Below, in pieces: positions 38,736 through 45,512 of a stretch of DNA of 45,512 bases; the stretch's first letter is position 1, and each line of letters begins with the position of its first letter. A program made the translations under genes and the position numbers. Below the pieces are notes generated by a model. That model worked only from the letters and a program-made list of their open reading frames with translations, was not told where the DNA came from and searched no databases. Source of the DNA: Micavibrio sp. UBA2705 (GTDB taxonomy: Bacteria; Pseudomonadota; Alphaproteobacteria; Micavibrionales; Micavibrionaceae); contig DELD01000056.1 in NCBI GenBank assembly GCA_002354205.1, positions 1-45,512 of the forward strand, written 5' to 3'.

Positions 38736-39899
38736 TTAAAGGTTTACGGTGAAATCACGATCCATAGTGAAAAATGACTTACAGCCTTTATCCGTTATGT
38801 AGATTGTATCCGAAGTGCCGACGGTTTTGTCGCCATCAACGCCCCACATCCATGGAATAACATGAAAGACCATGCCTTTTTGTAACGGCCTGAAATCTCC
38901 GGGTTTAAGGCTAACGATAGAGCCTTCGTCCCAGCTAGGGGGGAAGGCGATGCCGAGCGAGTACCCCGCACGCGTTACGAGCGTTGCGCCAGTATCATTA
39001 TCCATGATGATGTCACGGACAATCTGATGCGCATCTGAAATAGTTAGGCCTGGGCGGAAATGGTCATGTACCGCGTTTAAAGCCCGCTTCATGGTTTCTT
39101 GTGCCTCGTACATTGAAGGGGTTAATTCTTGGGTCACAATTGTACGCATCATGGCGGTGTGATAACGCCGATAGCAGCCACCAACTTCCAAAAAAGCATG
39201 TTCGCCTTTCTCAAGTTTGCGCCCCTCCCAAGTGGCGTGACCAATCATTGAACGTGGCCCCGTTGTGACGTAAGGCATAACGGCAGGGAACTCGCCGCCC
39301 GCGCGGAACATCGCGGCGCTGATCTCCGCCGCGATTTCGTTCTCGCTTACGCCGACTTTAGATGCTGCAATGCCGGCTTTCATCCCTGCTGTTGCTGCTT
39401 TCGCCGAACGCTTCATAATTTTAATTTCTGCCTCTGATTTACACATGCGCCCTTCTTCGACAATGCCGTAACAATCATAGATAAACTGATCACAAAAAGC
39501 AGAATGCATACGGTCTTGTTGATAAGCCGGGAAGAAGTAACTGTTGCGCTCAAAGCCGATATGCTTATCCAACAACCCCATGCGTTTTAAACAGTTCGAT
39601 AGCGTTTGAATGGCGTCGCCCGTATCTTCATAAGGGTTTGTTTTTTCAACCCATGTCCGTGCGTAGACATTCGATTCTTCCAGTTTACGCGTGACCATAA
39701 CGGGGTCGTCTTCAAGCGGTACGATAATCGCCTGAAAATACGAATATCCCGTGGTCTGGTAATCGGTGAGATACATTATGTTACCGGGGTCAGTAATAAT
39801 CACAGCATCCAAAAGCCGTTCAGCCATGCGTGTGCGTAATGCCTTCAGGCGGCGTTCATATTCCGCCATCGGGAAAGTCATATCATCACGTTTTTTCAT
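38736..39899 (-). CDS. doeA: Ectoine hydrolase DoeA (EutD), M24 peptidase fold
   Basis: The 387-residue creatinase/prolidase-fold protein has strong DoeA family landmarks: MTFPMAEYERRLKALRTRM, ITDPGNIMYLTDYQTTGYSY and RKLEESNVYARTW in the N-terminal half. In the C-terminal half the usual M24 metal ligands are replaced: LEVGGCYRRYHTAMMRT stands where peptidases have D-x-G...D-x-T-R. This fits a metal-independent ring hydrolase. DoeA opens the ectoine ring to N-acetyl-2,4-diaminobutyrate in the cytoplasm. It lies 4 bases after the transaminase gene and 39 before the ALDH, one operon. An internal Met at residue 7 (MTFP) is an alternative start. Confidence 0.92.
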   Translation of the reverse strand: MKKRDDMTFPMAEYERRLKALRTRMAERLLDAVIITDPGNIMYLTDYQTTGYSYFQAIIVPLEDDPVMVTRKLEESNVYARTWVEKTNPYEDTGDAIQTLSNCLKRMGLLDKHIGFERNSYFFPAYQQDRMHSAFCDQFIYDCYGIVEEGRMCKSEAEIKIMKRSAKAATAGMKAGIAASKVGVSENEIAAEISAAMFRAGGEFPAVMPYVTTGPRSMIGHATWEGRKLEKGEHAFLEVGGCYRRYHTAMMRTIVTQELTPSMYEAQETMKRALNAVHDHFRPGLTISDAHQIVRDIIMDNDTGATLVTRAGYSLGIAFPPSWDEGSIVSLKPGDFRPLQKGMVFHVIPWMWGVDGDKTVGTSDTIYITDKGCKSFFTMDRDFTVNL

Positions 39900-39903
39900 A
39901 TAC

Positions 39904-41157
39904 TTAACCTTTCATAACATGCAAAACGGCATCTTTGAAGATTTGAAGACCTTCATTGAGATCTTCATCGGCTATTGTTAGTGGCGGGATAAGTTTTAAG
40001 ACTTTACCTTGCGTGCCGCATGGGCCGAAAAGCATACCGTTTTCAAAACAGGTCTTGGCGATTTCTTTGGCTTTTGCCCCGTCTTGTACGTCAAGCGCTT
40101 GCATCATGCCTTTGCCGCGTACCGCGAGCCCTTGGCCTTTTAGCGTCGCTGCAAGCTCATCAAGAACGCCGCGCATAATATCGCCTTTGCGTTTAACGTC
40201 TGTCATCAGCTTATCGTCTTCAAAATAACGCAGCGCCTCGCGCCCTGCAATAAATGAAATATTCTGACCGCGGAACGTGCCCGTATGTTCACCAGGCTGC
40301 CAATGTTTGTCATGCTCAGCCTTCACCATATTCATGGCAATGGGCGTTCCAAAACCGCCTAAGCCTTTGGCAAGGGTAATGACATCTGGGTCGAGCCCCA
40401 TATCATCAAAGCTAAAATATGAGCCGGTGCGCCCGCAGCCCGCTTGAATGTCATCCAATATAAATAATGCGCCGACATCTTTGGCTAATTGCTGTACTTC
40501 ACGCAGCCACTGCGCAGTTGCAATGTTAACGCCGCCTTCTGCTTGGATCGGTTCAAGGATAAAAGCCGCAGGCGGTTTTATGCCAGATGATGGGTCTTCG
40601 ATTTGTTTGCGCAGAGCCTGTATGTCAGAGCCGTTTGCAACGCCTTCAAAGGGAAGGCGGTGTACGTGGTTTAAGGGCACGCCAGAAGCGTTGCGGAAAT
40701 AGTCATTTGCCGTGCAGGCCAGTGCGCCAAGCGTCATGCCATGAAAACCATGAGAGAACGCAAAAACAGTTTCGCGTCCAGTAACGCGCCGTGCAATCTT
40801 CAAGGCGGCTTCAACGGCATTTGTGCCTGTTGGTCCCATAAATTGTAGGCGGTGCTTCATGCCGCGCGGCTTCATGATTGTGTTGACAAAACCTTCAATA
40901 AAATCGCGCTTAGCGGTCGTGTACATGTCCAAACTATGCGTGACACCGTTGGCTTGAATATAATCAATAACCGCCTTTTTCATATGCGGGTTATTATGCC
41001 CAAAATTTAAGACACCTGCCCCCGCGAAAAAATCAATATAGCTTTTGCCATTTTCATCAATCTGACGGGCGTTTTCTGCGGTTTTAAAAACAGTTGGATA
41101 TGCACGGCAGTAACCTCTAATTTCAGATTCCCATGCTTCGAATATAGCGACACTCAT
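39904..41157 (-). CDS. ectB: L-2,4-diaminobutyrate transaminase, EctB-type class III aminotransferase
   Basis: The 417-residue PLP enzyme has N-terminal AYPTVFKTAENARQIDENGK, then IDFFAGAGVLNFGHNNPH and FMGPTGTNAVEAALK, which match EctB. The PLP-site Asp is in FILDDIQAGCGRTG (about 235-236) and the Schiff-base Lys is 264 in LAKGLGGFG. EctB interconverts aspartate-semialdehyde and 2,4-diaminobutyrate with glutamate/2-oxoglutarate. Neither ectA nor ectC is nearby, while doeA and an ALDH follow directly. Here it probably runs in the degradative direction, the job of DoeD elsewhere. AAGGAGAAATTAT precedes the ATG. Confidence 0.9.
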   Translation of the reverse strand: MSVAIFEAWESEIRGYCRAYPTVFKTAENARQIDENGKSYIDFFAGAGVLNFGHNNPHMKKAVIDYIQANGVTHSLDMYTTAKRDFIEGFVNTIMKPRGMKHRLQFMGPTGTNAVEAALKIARRVTGRETVFAFSHGFHGMTLGALACTANDYFRNASGVPLNHVHRLPFEGVANGSDIQALRKQIEDPSSGIKPPAAFILEPIQAEGGVNIATAQWLREVQQLAKDVGALFILDDIQAGCGRTGSYFSFDDMGLDPDVITLAKGLGGFGTPIAMNMVKAEHDKHWQPGEHTGTFRGQNISFIAGREALRYFEDDKLMTDVKRKGDIMRGVLDELAATLKGQGLAVRGKGMMQALDVQDGAKAKEIAKTCFENGMLFGPCGTQGKVLKLIPPLTIADEDLNEGLQIFKDAVLHVMKG

Positions 41158-41371
41158 ATAATTTCTCCTTAAGCGATACGTAAAGAGGCTCTAATATTTG
41201 TGCAATATTGCGCAATATCAGGGCCTAGATTGTACTAACCAGCACACCCAAATCATGGGTGCGTTGTCTAAGTTTATATATAAGTGAACGTTCACCGAAT
41301 CACCGTACAGCAAAAAAAAAGACGATACAATGCTTGTGAATGCTTGTGTTTTAAAGTGTTGATATTAAATG
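41158..41371. promoter_or_regulatory. Control region of the ectB-doeA-doeC operon with palindromes
   Basis: This 214-base gap holds GCAATATTGC (41202-41211) set inside a larger TTGTGCAATATTGCGCAA symmetry, a perfect 12-base palindrome GTGAACGTTCAC (41284-41295), and two abutting copies of AATGCTTGTG (41329-41348). These are plausible regulator sites. No EcfG-type site is present, and no regulator gene (DoeX/EnuR-like) is in the window. Confidence 0.45.
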
Positions 41372-42562
41372 TTATTTTGGGGACTCTGCGCCAGAAATAT
41401 GACAAAATATGCGTACGACTACAGCAATAAGCGCATCATTGAAATCATATTCTTGGTGGTGGCAGGGCTTCTGATGTTCGCCTGTTCCGTCATCTGCGCC
41501 AATTAGGGCAAACGCCCCCGCACAATGCTGCAGAAAGTAACTAAAGTCTTCCGAAGCCATAATTGGGACAGCAAGGTTTTTATCCTGCCATTCTTCGCCC
41601 AGTTCTTTGTGCAAAACCGTGCGGTAAATTGCTGCGTTTTCGTCGTTGTTTATGGTGGCGTTTAGGCGCGGAAGAACTTCGGTCGTGACTTCAACGCCAT
41701 AGCTTTGTGCGGTTGCGGCAGCTATTTTGATGATTTCTTCAAAAACAAAGTCACGCTCTGCGGTATTTGCAACGCGGATACTGCCAGAAAGTTTTGCGTT
41801 TTGCGGTATGATGGTCGGCCCGCTTTTCGCGTCAATACTTGTTAAGCTCAAGACGGCGGGAGTTTGTGGAGCAAGCCGGCGGCTCACAATTTGCTGCAAG
41901 TTCATTGTAATTGCGGCGGCGGCTAAGACAGGGTCACGGCAAAGTTCAGGCTGGCTTGAATGTCCGCCATAGCCTTGCACGGTAATTTCAAATGTGCCAT
42001 TTGCCGACATGACGGGCCCATCGGGGCAGACCGCTTTGCCAAAGGGGATCGCAGGCCAGTTATGCCAGCCATATATGGCGTCAATATTCTCAAGCGCGCC
42101 AGCTTTAACCATTTTATCTGCGCCATGCAAGCCTTCTTCAGCGGGCTGAAAAATAAAGCTTATTGGCTGTGAAAGTTGATCTTGGTGGCGGTGCATCCAC
42201 AGCAAGCTTGCCAGTAATGTTGCGCTATGGCCATCATGGCCGCAAGCATGCATTTTTCCTGCGTTGTTTGAGCGCCATGCGACATCTGTTTTTTCTGCCA
42301 TGGGCAATGCGTCCATATCACCGCGAAAGGCGATATGGGGCGCGTTTTGTTTATCTGCGCATAATGTGGCAATAGTTCCTGTTTCTGTACAGCTACGCCA
42401 TGAGATTCCCGCTTTATCTAGGGTTGTGCGAATAAGCTTTGCCGTTTCAAATTCTTCATAACCAAGCTCTGGGTGCATGTGCAAATGGCGGCGCAAGGCG
42501 ATGGCCTCTGCGTTTAATTCGTCCCAGTTCTTCCAATTTATTAATCCGTTTATGATATCCAT
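41372..42562 (-). CDS. M20-family amidohydrolase, candidate N-acetyl-diaminobutyrate deacetylase
   Basis: The 396-residue dinuclear zinc amidohydrolase has LRRHLHMHPELGYEEFETAK at the N-terminus, GDMDALPM, the metal motif HACGHDGH (105-112), catalytic Glu142-Glu143 in PAEEGLHGADKM, and ASEDFSYFL near the C-terminus. The family removes N-acyl groups from amino acids (hippurate or N-acetyl-amino acids). Ectoine breakdown needs an N-acetyl-2,4-diaminobutyrate deacetylase between DoeA and the transaminase. The usual DoeB (AstE/AspA-like) is absent here, so this gene is the best candidate for that step (inference). It lies upstream in the same direction as the ectB operon, 214 bases apart. Confidence 0.85.
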   Translation of the reverse strand: MDIINGLINWKNWDELNAEAIALRRHLHMHPELGYEEFETAKLIRTTLDKAGISWRSCTETGTIATLCADKQNAPHIAFRGDMDALPMAEKTDVAWRSNNAGKMHACGHDGHSATLLASLLWMHRHQDQLSQPISFIFQPAEEGLHGADKMVKAGALENIDAIYGWHNWPAIPFGKAVCPDGPVMSANGTFEITVQGYGGHSSQPELCRDPVLAAAAITMNLQQIVSRRLAPQTPAVLSLTSIDAKSGPTIIPQNAKLSGSIRVANTAERDFVFEEIIKIAAATAQSYGVEVTTEVLPRLNATINNDENAAIYRTVLHKELGEEWQDKNLAVPIMASEDFSYFLQHCAGAFALIGADDGTGEHQKPCHHQEYDFNDALIAVVVRIFCHISGAESPK

Positions 42563-42644
42563 AGCATCAAGTGTATCGCAAAAAACAGCAGAAAAATAGT
42601 CTTGTGAATTATGGCTTGTTCAGGCTGCGCTGCGCAGCGCGCAA

Positions 42645-42670
42645 GGAACTTTATCGCCTGATAAGCTGTT
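42645..42670 (+). promoter_or_regulatory. EcfG-type promoter for the PLDc_N mini-protein
   Basis: GGAAC at 42645-42649, 17-base spacer, TGTT at 42667-42670 followed by GG. The start codon is 35 bases downstream. Confidence 0.55.
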
Positions 42671-42705
42671 GGCAATATTGGATAAACTTATTGAAAGGAA
42701 AAAAG

Positions 42706-42882
42706 ATGGAATATGGTTTACTCGGCCTGCTTATTTTAATACTCGATATCGTGGCTATTCTTAGTATCATTCAAAGCGGCTTAAAGCCGATTATGAAGCT
42801 CGTTTGGGTTGTACTTGTTTTGGCCTTGCCTGTTATTGGTATGGTGCTGTGGTTTATCATCGGCAATAAACGCATCGCATAA
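42706..42882 (+). CDS. PLDc_N-domain small membrane protein, 58 aa
   Basis: Two membrane segments (about 4-22 and 30-52) have the pattern of the stand-alone phospholipase-D N-terminal domain: ILDIVAILSIIQSGLKPIMK, then V-W-V-V-L-V-L-A-L-P-V-I-G and the ending FIIGNKRIA. No catalytic HKD motif exists, so it is not a phospholipase; the function is unknown. ATG 42706 follows AAAGGAAAAA; the frame upstream to 42571 lacks support. Stress-type promoter and terminator frame it as a single-gene unit. Confidence 0.85.
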   Translation: MEYGLLGLLILILDIVAILSIIQSGLKPIMKLVWVVLVLALPVIGMVLWFIIGNKRIA

Positions 42883-42905
42883 AAATTAAATGTGCTTATA
42901 AGCAT

Positions 42906-42937
42906 AAAAAGCGCCCGTTAAATGGGCGCTTTTTTTA
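42906..42937 (+). terminator. Rho-independent terminator after the PLDc_N gene
   Basis: AAAAAGCGCCC (42906-42916) pairs with GGGCGCTTTTT (42924-42934), with the T-tract continuing to 42937. The minus-strand mini-gene at 42965 converges on it. Confidence 0.9.
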
Positions 42938-42964
42938 TATCGTGTTTTTGGGTGCTGGCGGATG

Positions 42965-43138
42965 TTAGTGGTGCATGAAGAAATTAATAATGCTGTCCTT
43001 TTGCGCTTGCAATTCAAAGTAGCGTTGGCGTGCCCAGCTTTTATCTGAGATGTAAAGCATAACAAGCTCTGCATCATCATCATTAAGCTGCCCGTCAATA
43101 AGGGCCTGTATGTCTTGGTCTGTAACGAATGTTCTCAT
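42965..43138 (-). CDS. 57-residue anti-sigma-factor-like mini-protein
   Basis: The minus strand encodes MRTFVTDQDIQALIDGQLND, then helical residues including ELVMLYISDKSWARQRYFEL, ending SIINFFMHH and TAA. The first 45 residues follow the N-terminal helix pattern of transmembrane anti-sigma factors (T-D-x-D-I/L-x-A-x-I/V-D-G-Q-L...), which contact the sigma factor. The zinc motif (H-x3-C-x2-C), membrane segment and periplasmic part are all missing. It does not look like NepR. The ribosome site is weak. No sigma-factor gene is adjacent. The coding call rests on composition and this pattern, so confidence is moderate. Confidence 0.6.
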   Translation of the reverse strand: MRTFVTDQDIQALIDGQLNDDDAELVMLYISDKSWARQRYFELQAQKDSIINFFMHH

Positions 43139-43158
43139 TTTCTGCTCTTATGCGTTAT

Positions 43159-43204
43159 AAAAAATGGGCATGATGGTTTTATAAATATCCACCGCGCCCA
43201 TTTT
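43159..43204 (-). terminator. Probable terminator of the OmpA-family gene
   Basis: On the minus strand AAAATGGGC (43204-43196) can pair with GCCCATTTT (43169-43161), followed by further T residues. The 26-base loop makes it weaker than the other terminators here. Confidence 0.5.
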
Positions 43205-43239
43205 GTTATTATGTCAATGCTTAACTTGTGAATCAAGCT

Positions 43240-43902
43240 TTATTTTCTAAACTCAACCACAACGCGGCGGTTTTCGCGCAATGCGACCCCATCATTGGTT
43301 TGTACGGCAAGGTCTTGTTCGCCGTGCGCTTCTTCATCAATGATACGGTTGGCGACACCGCGTTCGGTAAGTGCCATTGAAACGCTATCAGCACGCTGTT
43401 TTGAGAGGTTGGCATTATAGCTAGATGGACCAGCCGTATCGGTGTGGCCTGTTACCGTGACTTCTCTGGGGTTATAATCTTTGATCTCTGTGGCGATTTG
43501 ATCAATTGTATGACCTGCCGCAGGTTCAATTGCTGCGCTATCAAAGGCAAAGTTCACCTCGTAATCATTGAGAACCTTACTCATTCTCAGATTCTCAACC
43601 TTGGCTGGAACGGCGGCTACCTTTGGCGCTTCTGGTGCAATGCGTTTCAAGCTACAGCCATCTTTAACAAAGCCTTCTGGCGCTGGGCGGTAATTTTGGC
43701 AAGGCTCACGATCAACGGCGGTATATTCTAAATATTCACGCAATTCTAATTTTTTCTCAGCGGGAAGCTGCTCCGCATAGTGTTGATATGGCTTTTCACT
43801 TACAGCTTGATGTGATGTGAAGCCATCTGCATGTGCAAGGCCACCTTGAGCCATTGTGAAAATGGCTGCGCTATATAAAGCTATCTTTTTAATGTCTAAC
43901 AT
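43240..43902 (-). CDS. OmpA-family periplasmic/outer-membrane protein, 220 aa
   Basis: A signal peptide (cleavage likely after AHA near residue 25) and a region with two cysteines (about 60-80) lead to an OmpA C-terminal peptidoglycan-binding domain (about 110-218). That domain shows VNFAFDSAAIEPAAGHTIDQ, TVTGHTDTAGPSSYN and LSKQRADSVSMAL and ends ENRRVVVEFRK. There is no N-terminal beta-barrel of OmpA size, so it is a small peptidoglycan-tethering protein. It has a full EcfG-type promoter, divergent from the DUF1328 gene, which suits stress reinforcement of the envelope. Confidence 0.92.
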   Translation of the reverse strand: MLDIKKIALYSAAIFTMAQGGLAHADGFTSHQAVSEKPYQHYAEQLPAEKKLELREYLEYTAVDREPCQNYRPAPEGFVKDGCSLKRIAPEAPKVAAVPAKVENLRMSKVLNDYEVNFAFDSAAIEPAAGHTIDQIATEIKDYNPREVTVTGHTDTAGPSSYNANLSKQRADSVSMALTERGVANRIIDEEAHGEQDLAVQTNDGVALRENRRVVVEFRK

Positions 43903-43950
43903 GTGTTTTTCCTTATGTTTTGTGTTGTCTCAATTTGTACTAATCACACT

Positions 43951-43976
43951 AACGTCTGCATGAGGCGTATTGTTCC
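43951..43976 (-). promoter_or_regulatory. EcfG-type promoter for the OmpA-family gene
   Basis: On the minus strand GGAAC (43976-43972), 17-base spacer, full CGTT (43954-43951). It stands back-to-back with the site at 43999. Confidence 0.68.
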
Positions 43977-43998
43977 TTGGGAATTATGTTTTTTTACG

Positions 43999-44024
43999 GG
44001 AACTTAGCGTGGGTTTAATGCGTA
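43999..44024 (+). promoter_or_regulatory. EcfG-type promoter (CGTA variant) for the DUF1328 gene
   Basis: GGAAC at 43999-44003, 17-base spacer, CGTA at 44021-44024, about 62 bases before the ATG. Confidence 0.5.
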
Positions 44025-44086
44025 TGACTATTTAGACGTTCACATAAAACGAACATAGAGAACATAACGCATATAAGGAGGTAACC

Positions 44087-44269
44087 ATGTTAGGTTGGGC
44101 AATTTCATTTTTAATCATTGCGATTATCGCAGGCGTATTAGGACTAAGTGGTGTGGCATTGATTGCCGCTGACATCGCGCAGTTGTTGTTTATCGTATTC
44201 ATCGCGCTGTTTATCGTATCAGCTGTTGTGCATGTAATTCGCGCTGCTGCTGCGCCACCAAAACAATGA
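44087..44269 (+). CDS. DUF1328 (YtjA-like) small membrane protein, 60 aa
   Basis: Two membrane helices (about 5-25 and 30-50) show the DUF1328 pattern MLGWAISFLIIAIIAGVLG, then A-A-D-I-A-Q-L-L-F-I-V-F. These very small inner-membrane proteins are widespread in proteobacteria and are typical members of general stress regulons; the function is unknown. A perfect AAGGAGG lies 6 bases before the ATG, and a terminator follows. Confidence 0.93.
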   Translation: MLGWAISFLIIAIIAGVLGLSGVALIAADIAQLLFIVFIALFIVSAVVHVIRAAAAPPKQ

Positions 44270-44294
44270 TTCCTTGATCATATATAAGAAGTTT

Positions 44295-44326
44295 AAAAGG
44301 CCATCTGCGATGTAGATGGCCTTTTT
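44295..44326 (+). terminator. Rho-independent terminator after DUF1328
   Basis: AAAAGGCCATCT (44295-44306) pairs with AGATGGCCTTTT (44314-44325) around a 7-base loop and runs into T residues. Confidence 0.9.
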
Positions 44327-44394
44327 ATGTGGCTTTTTCTGTGTTTCTGTCGTAGCATTATTTATATACAATCATAAAAATTTGGATTTTACCA

Positions 44395-45512
44395 ATGGAC
44401 AAAACAGCCCTGCGTAACTTTATATTGTTTACGTTACTTTTATTAGCGTGCACATCGACGTTGATATGGAGCGCCCTTTCTGGTGACAGAAGCCTTAAAA
44501 GGACTGACGACCTTGTGATACAAACGCAAGAAGTGATCAGCCAATCAGAAAAAGTATCTTCTTTAATCGAAGGCATGCTTTCTGCGCAGCGTGGCTATTT
44601 AATTACTGGGCAAGACGGGTTTATTGAGGATTATGAAGAAAAGAAAGCCGAAGTGTCAGAGCGCATCGCAAAACTCGCAGAATTAACGGCTGAAAACCCG
44701 TCTCAAACCAGTCGCCTTGATGAAATCAGAAGCTATTTTACGGAGTTTTCAAAAAAACTCGAAGAGCGTGCGACGACGTTTGAAACACAGGTCGAAAAAA
44801 CCATATTATATGACGTGCAAAGCGTTGACAGCATTAAAGACAATATTGTGCGCATTAATGCAATGATGCTCAAAGAAACATATATGAAGCTTAATGAGCG
44901 CTTTAACTTACTTGGCGAAAAGAAAAAAGAATATTTAAAAACGCTAATTATCAGTGTTGTTACAGGCACGGTGCTGCTGCTTATTTTCAATGGTTTTTTA
45001 TTATTTGTTCAGCGTGCCCGTGGCCATATGGCAGCATCTTTAAAAGAAATGGAAGAGCGCCTGACGATTGCCGTTGATGGTAGTGATGATGGTATTTTTG
45101 ATTGGGATATCCAAAACCATAAAGTGTTTTTCTCGCGCCGTTTCTTTGAAATGCTTGGCGAAGAATATGATTCATCAAAAGTGAATATTGAATATTTTAA
45201 AAGCTTGCTTCACCCCGATGATGCGGATAATGCTTGGACGTATTTAGAACAATATCTTGCGGGCAACCTTTCTGAATATCGACAAACCTTTCGGATGAAG
45301 CATAAAAGCGGGCGCTGGATTTGGATTCAATCGCGCGGTAAGGCGCTTTATAAACAAGACGGAAAAGCCAGCCGTATTGTTTGTATTCACACAGATATTA
45401 CACATACGGTGCAAGCCCAAGAACGCTTAAAGGCCGAAAAAATCGAAGCGGAAGATGCAAACCGCGCGAAAAGTGATTTTTTGGCACATATGAGCCATGA
45501 AATTAGAACGCC
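44395..45512 (+). CDS. CHASE3-PAS sensor histidine kinase, N-terminal 372 residues (3' end outside window)
   Basis: The frame is open from ATG 44395 to the last base. A membrane segment (about 8-28) is followed by a CHASE3 sensor helix bundle (about 40-170, with MLSAQRGYLITGQDGFIEDY), a second membrane segment (about 183-203) and a PAS domain with PAC motif (about 218-340: AVDGSDDGIFDWDIQ, LHPDDADN, WIWIQSRGKAL). The start of a HisKA domain, SDFLAHMSHEIRTP, holds the phosphoacceptor His. It is a HisKA-type kinase, not an HWE kinase of the kind that usually feeds PhyR. The ribosome site is weak. Whether a receiver follows cannot be seen. Confidence 0.88.
   Translation, partial: MDKTALRNFILFTLLLLACTSTLIWSALSGDRSLKRTDDLVIQTQEVISQSEKVSSLIEGMLSAQRGYLITGQDGFIEDYEEKKAEVSERIAKLAELTAENPSQTSRLDEIRSYFTEFSKKLEERATTFETQVEKTILYDVQSVDSIKDNIVRINAMMLKETYMKLNERFNLLGEKKKEYLKTLIISVVTGTVLLLIFNGFLLFVQRARGHMAASLKEMEERLTIAVDGSDDGIFDWDIQNHKVFFSRRFFEMLGEEYDSSKVNIEYFKSLLHPDDADNAWTYLEQYLAGNLSEYRQTFRMKHKSGRWIWIQSRGKALYKQDGKASRIVCIHTDITHTVQAQERLKAEKIEAEDANRAKSDFLAHMSHEIRT

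Noticed and set aside
42886..43098. 70-codon minus-strand frame
   Set aside because: It overlaps the 57-residue anti-sigma-like gene in another frame and runs through the terminator hairpin; it has no ribosome site.
1..45512. tRNA, rRNA, CRISPR, transposase, integrase or phage genes
   Set aside because: None was found on reading both strands; the holin-like gene at 36173 is paired with a YqjD-like gene and is not part of a phage module.

Overview
The window reads as a chromosomal segment of an alphaproteobacterium of moderate GC content. The evidence is the family content (DoeA-type ectoine hydrolase, an SDR-SPW-VKOR fusion, DUF2254, DUF883 and DUF1328 proteins) and, above all, repeated promoters of the form GGAAC-N16/17-(C)GTT, the signature of the alphaproteobacterial general stress sigma factor EcfG. 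The order cannot be settled from the sequence alone. No tRNA, rRNA, CRISPR array, insertion sequence or phage module was seen.

Layout. (1) Bases 1-12372 hold a secretin C-terminus cut by the window edge, an 841-residue exported tectonin-repeat protein and a 2951-residue exported giant protein. The giant has an N-terminal tectonin propeller, a long beta-rich middle with about 340-residue periodicity, and a C-terminal half of cysteine-rich, ricin-B-like modules and coiled coils. The three genes are tightly spaced on one strand and look like an outer-membrane export and surface-protein locus. (2) Bases 12.5-15 kb hold a PQQ-type aldose dehydrogenase lipoprotein and NhaA. (3) Bases 15.4-18.2 kb are a decaying signalling locus: a single-domain response regulator, a CHASE histidine kinase split by an in-frame TAA, and a receiver fragment joined head-to-head to an inverted Hpt fragment. 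(4) Bases 18.2-36.6 kb are dominated by stress and envelope genes: a small lipoprotein, glutathionyl-hydroquinone reductase, aldehyde dehydrogenase, an old yellow enzyme, a four-gene operon (small protein, PNPOx-like, SDR-SPW-VKOR fusion, Ca2+/Na+ exchanger), two MscS channels, DUF2254, an MMPL/RND exporter, a two-repeat OB-fold protein, and a DUF883/holin-like pair. (5) Bases 36.7-42.6 kb hold an EF-hand protein and a cluster that would take ectoine to aspartate (M20 deacetylase, EctB-type transaminase, DoeA, DoeC-type dehydrogenase). (6) Bases 42.6-45.5 kb hold small membrane proteins, an OmpA-family protein, an anti-sigma-like mini-protein and the start of a CHASE3-PAS histidine kinase that runs off the window.

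How it fits together. Fourteen good EcfG-like promoters, each ahead of a separate transcription unit and three of them in back-to-back pairs, tie most of 12.5-44 kb into one inferred stress regulon covering membrane tension, envelope proteins, redox and aldehyde detoxification. Ectoine catabolism sits inside this osmotic-stress neighbourhood but shows no EcfG site of its own; it has palindromic candidate operators instead. The sigma factor and its PhyR/NepR regulators are not in the window.
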